DNA from: Chthonomonadales bacterium
GTDB lineage: Bacteria; Armatimonadota; Chthonomonadetes; Chthonomonadales; CAJBBX01
Length of the DNA: 64,000 nucleotides
Assembly (NCBI GenBank): GCA_020849275.1
Contig: JADLGO010000013.1
Span: 62,001-126,000, forward strand
Direction of reading: 5' to 3'
Shown here: positions 58,001 through 64,000 of the stretch, in pieces
Layout: each line of letters opens with the position of its first letter
How positions within the stretch are numbered: the first letter of the stretch is position 1
Program-made: the position numbers and the translations under genes
Notes under the pieces: generated by a model
The model's input: only the letters and a program-made list of their open reading frames with translations
What the model was told of the DNA's origin: nothing
Databases searched by the model: none

Positions 58001-59710
58001 CGCCTCCTGGCCCGGCCGGTACTCCTGCCGATCCGGGGTGACGGTCACCGCCAGGTCGTCGGCGGGCGAGACGACCACGGTCCGCGTGTCGCGCACGATG
58101 TCCTCGTTGGGCAGGATACGGTAGGCGTGGACCTGGAGCGTTCCGACCATGTCGGGGGTCAGCGCGATGCTCAGGCCAGCCCGGCCGTTCCGCAGCGGCT
58201 CGGCCCTGGTGAGGATGGTCTGGCGATCGCGGATCACGTCGATATAGAGGGTGCCGGCGCGCGCCGGGGAGACGGCGGCCAGGCCCAGGCGCTCGCCGAC
58301 GCGGCCCAGCGTGCGATCCAGTCGCAGAAGGACGCCGTCGGCGCCGGTCTTCGTCTCGAGGTCGCGCGTCACGGTGCTCGCGTGGCCGTCCGGCGCGGTT
58401 GCCCGCACGCTCAGCGAGACCTTGCCCTCCTTCGGCGTGAACTCATAGACCGCCATGCCGAGCTCGTCGGTGGCGACACGCGCCGCCGGCGCGCCGGTCG
58501 CGCTCACCGCCACTTCGGCACGCTGGATGGGCTCGCCGTCCGGGGTGCCGCAGGCGATGTAGACGCGGTTCGGCACGCCCGGCACGAGCTGCGGGCTCTC
58601 CGGCACCACCGCCACCAGGACGGGGTCCTTGACCACCGGAACGCTCCTGCTCTGCATCTGCTGATGGTCGGCGGTGTCGGTCAGGCGCACCTGAAACTCG
58701 GCGACCGCCTTGCCCTGCTCGAACGGCTGCCCGACGAACGCATTCGGCAGCGCGTACTCGAACGTGTAGGCTCCGGCGGCGTCGGTCTTGCCCTCGAGCT
58801 CGGCGAGCTTCGTGACTCCGATGTCGAGTGTGTTGACGGTGATGGCGACGCGGCCGCCGGCCACGGGCTTGCCGAAAAAGTAGTCGGCCTGCACAGTGCC
58901 CTTCACCGTGTCACCCGGCAGGTAATAGGCGCGATCCGTGCTCACGACCACCTTGAACTTGGGCAGCACGTAGCGCTCGACTCGCACCTTCTTCTCGGCC
59001 TCGCCGCCGGGGAGCACGGCGCGCACCGTGAATGTGCCCATGTTCACCTCGTCGGCCAGCTCGAAGTCAGCGGAGCCGACGCCGAAGCGCGAGAGTTGCT
59101 GGCGTGCCTTGAACACCTTGTTGCCGCGCGCGTCCTCCACCTCAAACGTGACGGGCTGGTCGGCCAGGGGACGGCGGTTGGCGGTGTCGAGGCCGAGCGC
59201 GCGCACATGGATGGTCTGGCCGGGCTGGTAGACGGGCTTATCGGTGGTGAGCAGGATCCGTTCGCCCTGCTCGAGCTGGATGCGCTGCACGACGTGGTCC
59301 TGGCCGAGCGCCGCATCAACGTCGACCTTCAGGTCGTACGGACCGGCCGGGCTCGGCGGCGCGGTGAAGCGGGCGTCGAGCGTGCCCAGGTCGTTCGTGC
59401 GGCCGGCGTACAGCCGGACCTCGGCCGCCCCGCGCTGGCCGGCCTTCTTGTCGGCCGCCGGTGCGAGAGCGATCCGCACGGCGGCGCGAAGCGGCTTGCC
59501 GGTGCGATGGTCGCTGACGATGACGCGGAGCGCGGCGGGCCCGCCGCGCAGCCAGCGCGACTGCCCGAGCACGTCGGTCTCCAGTGGGCTCACGTAGAAC
59601 GGATCGGCGCGTTGGGCGGCGGCCTGGCGCGCCCGCTGCGCCAGGGCCACGAGCGCGCACAGGCTGAAGCACGCGGCGATGGCGAAGCCAGAAGTCAGGA
59701 TCTTCCTCAC
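55091..59710 (-). CDS. Alpha-2-macroglobulin with thioester and an inserted GspG-like pseudopilin domain
   Basis: A 1539-residue exported protease-trap-like protein. Signal peptide 1-25. N-terminal macroglobulin domains (LTTDKPVYQPGQTIHVRAL, VVVSTDRAYYLPGDTVKGT) run to about 640. At about 666-766 lies a GspG/type II pseudopilin globular domain: IQRAAQKYHQDTGDWPAAGNGLQTLV, DPWGRRYRPE, SAGSDGRWGTLDDI. The alpha-2-macroglobulin domain follows (YFPETMYWNPALITDDRGRAEV), then the thioester GCFEQ with Cys1061 and Gln1064, the complement-like helical toroid and the receptor-like C-terminal domain. GTG 59710 follows GGGGAGGAG. No lipobox, so periplasmic or secreted. No pbpC neighbour. Confidence 0.93.
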   Translation of the reverse strand: MRKILTSGFAIAACFSLCALVALAQRARQAAAQRADPFYVSPLETDVLGQSRWLRGGPAALRVIVSDHRTGKPLRAAVRIALAPAADKKAGQRGAAEVRLYAGRTNDLGTLDARFTAPPSPAGPYDLKVDVDAALGQDHVVQRIQLEQGERILLTTDKPVYQPGQTIHVRALGLDTANRRPLADQPVTFEVEDARGNKVFKARQQLSRFGVGSADFELADEVNMGTFTVRAVLPGGEAEKKVRVERYVLPKFKVVVSTDRAYYLPGDTVKGTVQADYFFGKPVAGGRVAITVNTLDIGVTKLAELEGKTDAAGAYTFEYALPNAFVGQPFEQGKAVAEFQVRLTDTADHQQMQSRSVPVVKDPVLVAVVPESPQLVPGVPNRVYIACGTPDGEPIQRAEVAVSATGAPAARVATDELGMAVYEFTPKEGKVSLSVRATAPDGHASTVTRDLETKTGADGVLLRLDRTLGRVGERLGLAAVSPARAGTLYIDVIRDRQTILTRAEPLRNGRAGLSIALTPDMVGTLQVHAYRILPNEDIVRDTRTVVVSPADDLAVTVTPDRQEYRPGQEALLRFAVRGRANEPVAAAIGLAIVDESVFALSELQPGLEKVYFMLERELMEPRYEIHGLKPSSLVLRDRAPGVPEPARQRAAAMLLASAPAAREFDYRANTYLARYAEVRDRAVKVMLEARERIQRAAQKYHQDTGDWPAAGNGLQTLVDRRYLNPRDVADPWGRRYRPELYGQTALSGWFMLTSAGSDGRWGTLDDILGDTPPAEGMARRGGGFGGGIVAMGARGREMRVLEAAPAPAGAAAYDMALGAPANALRKGAESGAAGGGEAPEPRVRQYFPETMYWNPALITDDRGRAEVRVPMADSITTWRLSMLASGAQGQMGSATAPLKVFQDFFADIDLPVSLTQNDRVEIPIAVYNYLPGEQDVTLSLEAQPWFRLEGEARRTVHMKRNEVRVVHYPLTVTALGQHTLKVVARGSKLSDAIARTVAVTPDGREVRGAINDRLEKDVTKAVTFPANALPGASSLWVKLYPGAFSQVVEGLDGILRMPNGCFEQTSSMTYPNVLVTDYLRSTKRINPEIQMKAEGFINVGYQRLVTFEVPGGGFSWFGEAPAHQVLTAYGLLEFSDMARVHDIDPALIDRTQRWLAGRQRPDGTWPEDGQGIAEGIINRQTGALRAAAYIAWALAESGYKGPEVQKAVAYVREHGREATDPYALALTLNLLVATDREGEAAANAANTLIRLAKQNDKAAWWEGGGQTFTGARDESADLETTGLAAYGLVRWGRNAGFANKVLTYLVQAKDSFGTWRSTQGTVWSLKALLFASAHGVGSGKGTVTVWANGARAAVLRITPEDSDVMRQVDLREWLKPGRNEVRLGYEGDGSLLYQIASRHYEPWGRPAPTPSGPLSIAVQYDKTTLAENDTAGVTVTVRNHTNRVAEMPLIDLGVPPGFDVVPDELEAAVKGQRISRYTLAQRQIIVYLTKLDPGASLELRYAVKARFPIRARTPLSKAYPYYNPEQATVSAPQTLVVRR

Positions 59711-59969
59711 GATCGTCTCCTCCCCGAACGGCCCGTCGGGCGGGCCGCCGTCCGCGGGGCCCGCGGTAGCGCGGGCATCGGCGCGCCCCTCACCGACGTA
59801 ACCGGGGGGGCGGCTGCACGTACATAATGTCACGGGCCGCGCCCGGCGCGTTGCTGGTGACGCGAAACGATTCGCGGCGGAGGTTGCATCGGCGCGAGGC
59901 GCGAATCGATGGGGGGTAGGCGCGCCGCCCCGGTACGGATCGGCGCGCGGCGGGAGGAACAGGCGGGCG
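59711..59969. other. Divergent control region between alpha-2-macroglobulin and ECF sigma genes
   Basis: These 259 bases separate two divergent genes. No good sigma-70 box pair was found in either direction. A perfect 6-bp dyad, CGCGAA (59861-59866) with TTCGCG (59871-59876) around ACGA, lies near the middle and could be a regulator site. An ECF-type promoter recognised by the adjacent sigma is possible but could not be identified. Confidence 0.4.
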
Positions 59970-60746
59970 ATGGAGACGGCCCCGGCGGCGGCGAACACGC
60001 AACAGACGGACCGGGCCGCGGGTGAGCTGCTCGGGCGGCAGCGCGAATGGCTGGCCCGATTCTTCGCCAGGCGCGTGTCGCGCCGCGAAGACGCCGAGGA
60101 TCTGGTGCAGGACGTGCTCGTGCGTGCGAGCGCTTCCATGGCGGCGTGGCGCGGTGACTGCCCGTTCTCGCAGTGGGTACTGGTCATCGCCCGGCGCGCG
60201 CTCTGCAATTACTACGAGCGCGACCCCTACCGCCGCGGCCGGCTCGTGCCGCTGTCTCCGCGCGAGGAGGCGGCCACCCTCGACCCGCAACGCGAGGGGA
60301 CCGGAGCGGGTCCCTCTCTACAGGCAGAGAGCCGCGCCGTGGCGGAGCGGTTGGCCGCGCACATGGAGCGTGTCTGCACCACGGACGAGCGGCGCGTGAT
60401 CGCGCTGACCTACCAGGGCGAGTCGCTGGACGAGGCCGCGCAATTCCTGGGCAAGTCACCGTCGACGGTGCGCTCGCTCTATCGCCGGAGCCGCCAGAAG
60501 CTGCTGGCACACGTTGTGCTGCACGACCCGGACCTGCTCGGCGGGAGGGCAGCGATCGACGAGGCCTGGGCTCGGGCCGCGGCGTCCGAGGAGGCGGGCG
60601 AGCGCCCGACGAGCCAGGAGAGGAGCGCCTGGGAGGACCCGCGGGCGCGACTGGAGGCCTTCCGCTCGGCCTGCCTGAAAATGGCGCGCTACCTTCCGCT
60701 CGCGGCGGTGGTTCTGCGCGCGGCACTGGAGCATGGCGGTGGATAG
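59970..60746 (+). CDS. ECF-type sigma factor with C-terminal extension
   Basis: A 258-residue sigma-70 family factor. Region 2 is WLARFFARRVSRREDAEDLVQDVLVRASASMAAWRG, then SQWVLVIARRALCNYY; region 4 is TTDERRVIALTYQGESLDEAAQFLGKSPSTVRSLYRRSRQKL. About 75 residues follow region 4 (VLHDPDLLGGRAAIDEAWARAAASEEAG...), which is unusual for ECF factors and may form an interaction module. It overlaps the anti-sigma gene by 14 bases. Divergent from the alpha-2-macroglobulin gene, a plausible target. Confidence 0.9.
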   Translation: METAPAAANTQQTDRAAGELLGRQREWLARFFARRVSRREDAEDLVQDVLVRASASMAAWRGDCPFSQWVLVIARRALCNYYERDPYRRGRLVPLSPREEAATLDPQREGTGAGPSLQAESRAVAERLAAHMERVCTTDERRVIALTYQGESLDEAAQFLGKSPSTVRSLYRRSRQKLLAHVVLHDPDLLGGRAAIDEAWARAAASEEAGERPTSQERSAWEDPRARLEAFRSACLKMARYLPLAAVVLRAALEHGGG

Positions 60747-62367
60747 ACGTGACGAGCCGATGGCGGCGGAGCGGCGGTGGGGCGAGGCGCTCGCGGCGCG
60801 CGCGGCGGAGACGTGCCTGGAGGCCGACGAGCTGATCGCGCTGGCATCGAGCCGGCCGTGGCGCCGCCGCGCGGCCCGCCTCGACCACCTGAGCGCGTGC
60901 CCGCGTTGCCGCGCTGCCCTCCGCGATCTGCGAGCCCTTGATCGGGCGCGGCCGGGCGGCCCCTGGTGGCGGGCGTCGGCCGGGCCGGCTCGCGGGCTTG
61001 CCCTCGCCGCCGCTGCCACCGCCTGCGCCGTCGTCCTGGGCGCCGTGATCGCCTTTCGGGTGGGGCCGAGCGGTGCCGAACGCGTGCAGGTGGCCGTCGC
61101 TCCGCTCGCCGAGCGCGCCGAGGCTCTGGCCGGCGGCGACCGCTCGCGCGTCGCCCCGCCAGCGCCTCGGGCGCGCGAGGAGGCTTACGGCGAGGCCGGA
61201 GCGGCGAGGCCGCGCGACATCGGCCCCGCAAACGCGAAGCGGCTCGCCGTGCCGTCGCGCCCAGGCGCGACGAGGGCGCGCATCCGCGGCGTCCCTCTCG
61301 CGCCCCCCTCCCCTGGCCCACGAAGCCTCGCCATTGCGGAGGGGCTCGACTTTCGCGATGGGGCCGTCTACGAGGCCGGGCTCCGCGTGCCGGGCCTTAC
61401 ACCGGGTCGGGCCGGCCAGCTTATGGCCGACCTCGCGGGCGATGCGCGCGCGGCGGAGCGCGAAGGGCAAGCGGTGCGCCTGGGGGCCGGCGCGGCCGCG
61501 CCCCTCGGTGCGGTAGCCGCCCCAACCGCCGGCGCGGGGGCTGCTGGCTTTGGCGCGCTGGCGCCGGCCGGTGCGCCGCCGGGCCGAGCCATCGGACGGG
61601 CGGCGGGCGGCCACGAGAACGAGCGCGGGCGGATCGCCGCGCCCGTCCCCGGCGGGCCGGCCGAGGAGGACGACTTCGGCGGCGGGAAGCTGGCTGGCGC
61701 GGGTGGCAGCGGCGGGCCGAGCGCCCCGCGTCCGCTGCTCGTCGCGCCGGATCCCGCCAACTACGGCCTGCTCGAGGAGCGCCCCGTGTTTCGGGTTTCG
61801 CCCCCGGCCGACCCCCGGCTGTACCGGTTGGAGCTCCTGGCGGAGCCGGCCGGCCCGCCGGCGGCTCGCGAGCAGCGACGCCAGGACGATGGCGCGGCCC
61901 GGCCGCTCGACGCTCTTCGGAAGGCCGTGCCGGTGGGGCCGGCCGGCGCGCCGACCTCGGCCCCGGTGTCCGTGCTGGAGCTCCGGGACGGCGGCGTGGC
62001 GGCGATCCGGCCGGTCGCGCCGCTGAAGCCCGGACTCGACTACCTCTTCCGCGTGCAGCCGACGCCCCTTGCGGCCCCCGAGCCGAACGCACCGCCATCA
62101 GGCCTGTCATTCCGCGCGCTGACCGTCGAGGAGCGAGAGCAGGTTCTCTGGGCCCGGGCCCATGCCGCCAGGGCGCCCCTGGCGAGCGTGCTGGTGCTGT
62201 ACGGGGCCGGACGCTACGCCGAGGCGCTCGATGCGCTGCGCCACGCTCAGCCCGGCAAGCGGACCGACGCGTGGCGTGCCCGGATCCGGGCGTCGCTCAG
62301 CGAGCGAACGCTGGCCGAGCCGCCCCCGGGCGCGCCGGCCCAGGCGGCGCCCCGGCCCTCCCGTTAG
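60733..62367 (+). CDS. Zinc-finger anti-sigma factor with long outer region
   Basis: A 544-residue membrane protein. The N-terminal zinc anti-sigma motif HLSACPRC (H-x3-C-x2-C) lies at about 53-60. One membrane helix spans about 87-108. The remaining 430 residues are very rich in Ala, Gly, Pro and Arg to about 320. Then comes an ordered beta domain (NYGLLEERPVFRVSPPADPRLYRLELLAEPAG, AIRPVAPLKPGLDYLFRVQPTP) and a TPR-like end (VLVLYGAGRYAEALDALRHAQPGK). The outer part may sense envelope stress. Ends four bases into the convergent glycosyltransferase gene. Confidence 0.8.
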   Translation: MAVDRRDEPMAAERRWGEALAARAAETCLEADELIALASSRPWRRRAARLDHLSACPRCRAALRDLRALDRARPGGPWWRASAGPARGLALAAAATACAVVLGAVIAFRVGPSGAERVQVAVAPLAERAEALAGGDRSRVAPPAPRAREEAYGEAGAARPRDIGPANAKRLAVPSRPGATRARIRGVPLAPPSPGPRSLAIAEGLDFRDGAVYEAGLRVPGLTPGRAGQLMADLAGDARAAEREGQAVRLGAGAAAPLGAVAAPTAGAGAAGFGALAPAGAPPGRAIGRAAGGHENERGRIAAPVPGGPAEEDDFGGGKLAGAGGSGGPSAPRPLLVAPDPANYGLLEERPVFRVSPPADPRLYRLELLAEPAGPPAAREQRRQDDGAARPLDALRKAVPVGPAGAPTSAPVSVLELRDGGVAAIRPVAPLKPGLDYLFRVQPTPLAAPEPNAPPSGLSFRALTVEEREQVLWARAHAARAPLASVLVLYGAGRYAEALDALRHAQPGKRTDAWRARIRASLSERTLAEPPPGAPAQAAPRPSR

Positions 62368-64000
62368 CCGCCCTCCGCCCCGCCCACTCGCAGAAGCACC
62401 CACGGGCCCGCTCGGCGCTCCACGCGGACGTCCGGCCTGTCGGCGATTAACTCGGAGGCACGCCGCGAGTCGGTGAGTACGTAGGCCGGTCGATGCGCCG
62501 CGAGGAAGCGCTCAACCGGGGCGCGCTCGCCGGTCTCCAGCCAGCCGCCGCCAGGCTCGGCCCCCGGCACCGGCTCGACCCCCGCCACGGGAAGCTCGAA
62601 GAAGACGCTGGGGTGCCGGGGACGGCCGATGTAGATGGCGAGCGGCACGCCCTCCCGCGCGCGCCGCGCGGCCGCGCGCGCGACCGTGCGCAGCGGCCGG
62701 CTCAACGACACCTCAAACGCAGTGAGCCCCTCGACGACGCTCAGCGCCGTCAGGGCGGTCATCGTGGCGACGAGCGCGCCGATCGCCCACCCACGTCGGC
62801 CCAGCCAGGCCAGCGCGCACGCGCCCATCAGCCCCACCGCCACCAGGGCGAGTGCGTGCATGATGTAGGCCTCGACAGGCGGCGGGATCGCGCGGTGAAA
62901 TGACTCGGCGCGCGGACCGGAGGCCTCGGCATGGCGGGCCACGTTCGCGCCGAACAGGCCCGCCGCCCCGACGACCGCGGCGAGCGTCGCGCCGGCCCGA
63001 ACCCCGCGGACGCGCCGCGACACCATCGCGGCCACGCCCCACTCGCCGACCAGCAGCGCGACCGCGGGGTACATGGGCAGGAGATAGCTGACGAGCTTGG
63101 ACTTCATGCCGGTGAAGAAGAGGAACACCACGGCCGCCCAAACCTGCGCCATGCGGCGGGCTGACGCTCGCTCCGGCGGGTCGACGGTGACAGGACGCCA
63201 TCGGATCGCCCAGGGCAGGAAGAGGCTCCAGGGAAAGAAGCCTGCCGCCAGGGCCGGGACGTAGTACCAGACCGGCGCGGCGTGGTCGAAGTCGGTGGCG
63301 TTGAGCAGCTTCACGTGGTGCAGCCAGAAGAACTCGTGCCAGAAGGAGGGGCCGTGGTCGCGCCAGGCCAGCAGAAACCAGGGGAGGATGATTGCCGCCA
63401 TCAGCAGCGCCCCGAGCAGGGGCCTCGTCTCGGCCAGGCGCCGCGCGATCGCCCGGGCACGGAGGCGTTCGTCCCAGGCGATGAAGACCGGCACGATCAG
63501 CAAGGGCAGCAGCCCCGGCACGCTCTTGGCGAGGAAGGCCAGCGCGCAGGATGCCCAGAACACCCAGTACCAGCGCTTGCCGCGGCCGGCGCCCGCGCGG
63601 TAGCCCTCGTAGAAGGCCAGCATCGCCGCGCCGACCCAGAGGCTCTGGTGGATGTCCATGGTCATCTGGCGCGCCGTGCCCAGATACATCGGGCTGAGTG
63701 CCAGCATCGCGCTCGCCAGCATCCCCGCCCATCGGCCGAAGTACCGGCGGCCGAACCACCAGATGATCATCACCAGGCCGGCGGCGGCCAGCGCGACCGG
63801 AATCCGGGCAGCGAACGGCGTCACGCCGAGCAGCCGGAACGCCATGACGTCGAGCCACAGCGCGAGCGGCGGCTTGTCGAAGAACGGCACCGTGTTCACG
63901 CGCGCCGTGACGTAGTCGTGGCGGGCCAGCATCTCGCGGGCGGCCTGCACGTAGAGGCCTTCGTTGAAGTCGAAGAGACCCACGGCGCCCAGGCGCGCCA
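62364..64000 (-). CDS. ArnT-like membrane glycosyltransferase, 5-prime end beyond the window
   Basis: At least 545 residues of a GT-C type transferase. The visible N-terminal part has GLFDFNEGLYVQAAREMLARHDYVTARVN and FFDKPPLALWL, the periplasmic loop and substrate motif typical of ArnT/PMT relatives, although the acidic pair is D-x-N-E here. About eleven membrane helices follow, with FLAKSVPGLLPLLIVP and FTGMKSKLVSYLLPMYPA, then a soluble C-terminal domain. The frame is open to position 64000, so the start is probably just outside. It overlaps the anti-sigma gene tail to tail by four bases. Confidence 0.88.
   Translation of the reverse strand, partial: ARLGAVGLFDFNEGLYVQAAREMLARHDYVTARVNTVPFFDKPPLALWLDVMAFRLLGVTPFAARIPVALAAAGLVMIIWWFGRRYFGRWAGMLASAMLALSPMYLGTARQMTMDIHQSLWVGAAMLAFYEGYRAGAGRGKRWYWVFWASCALAFLAKSVPGLLPLLIVPVFIAWDERLRARAIARRLAETRPLLGALLMAAIILPWFLLAWRDHGPSFWHEFFWLHHVKLLNATDFDHAAPVWYYVPALAAGFFPWSLFLPWAIRWRPVTVDPPERASARRMAQVWAAVVFLFFTGMKSKLVSYLLPMYPAVALLVGEWGVAAMVSRRVRGVRAGATLAAVVGAAGLFGANVARHAEASGPRAESFHRAIPPPVEAYIMHALALVAVGLMGACALAWLGRRGWAIGALVATMTALTALSVVEGLTAFEVSLSRPLRTVARAAARRAREGVPLAIYIGRPRHPSVFFELPVAGVEPVPGAEPGGGWLETGERAPVERFLAAHRPAYVLTDSRRASELIADRPDVRVERRAGPWVLLRVGGAEGG

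Noticed and set aside
55091-60208. Alpha-2-macroglobulin frame open to 60208 (1705 residues)
   Set aside because: The extra 166 residues overlap the divergent sigma gene, and the signal peptide with ribosome site starts at 59710.

Overview
The window is chromosomal DNA from a very GC-rich, densely coded bacterium. The best fit is an uncultured member of the Armatimonadota, with Planctomycetota or another DUF1559-rich phylum less likely. This is inferred from gene content: three DUF1559 pseudopilins with the H-X9-DG signature, a GntR-headed LacI-type regulator, a PEP-CTERM protein, a PyrR-type pyrimidine operon, an E1 alpha-beta fusion and many secreted carbohydrate-active proteins. No rRNA, tRNA, CRISPR array or insertion sequence was recognised. 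The recognisable promoters are ordinary sigma-70 boxes (TTGACA-like, 17-18 bp spacer, TATAAT- or TACACT-like), so basal transcription looks conventional.

Layout. 1-9.1 kb: zinc-finger membrane protein, thioredoxin-TPR protein, DUF1361 protein, DapA-family aldolase, FabI, HD protein, secreted (alpha/alpha)6-type protein and several small membrane or zinc proteins. 9.2-10.8 kb: a DUF393 frame that runs without a stop into a secreted protein of unknown family. 11.0-24.4 kb: a long pyrimidine operon (pyrR-pyrB-orf-pyrC-orf-amidohydrolase-carA-lepB-glycosyltransferase-carB1-GH2) with a PyrR binding loop and an attenuator-like hairpin in its leader. 24.5-26.8 kb: a minus-strand ECF sigma, anti-sigma and PEP-CTERM cluster that separates carB1 from carB2. 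27.0-29.1 kb: carB2 and an Smr protein. 29.1-33.4 kb: E1 alpha-beta fusion, glutamine-amidotransferase-like protein and a DeoR regulator. 33.5-38.2 kb: three pseudopilin genes, each followed by a short anchored Pro/Gly-rich protein, with a GntR/LacI-type regulator among them. 38.6-43.2 kb: beta-barrel protein, argS, CBS-DUF1385 protein, rpmB and an ASCH protein. 43.2-49.5 kb: two large secreted proteins, probably glycosidase-like, and a class C beta-lactamase-fold hydrolase. 49.8-54.9 kb: split transketolase, FlaA1/PglF-type NDP-sugar dehydratase and an aminotransferase, probably for cell-surface sugars. 55.1-62.4 kb: alpha-2-macroglobulin divergent from an ECF sigma/anti-sigma pair. 62.4 kb to the end: an ArnT-like glycosyltransferase that runs off the edge.

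The most unusual objects are (i) an alpha-2-macroglobulin with an intact thioester motif that carries a GspG-like pseudopilin domain where the bait region should be; (ii) a carB gene split cleanly at the inter-half linker, with the halves about 5 kb apart; (iii) the three repeated pseudopilin/anchored-tail cassettes; (iv) the DUF393 read-through next to a perfect 30-bp tandem duplication; and (v) an arginyl-tRNA synthetase whose HIGH signature is degenerate. All functional statements rest on motif reading. No database search was run.
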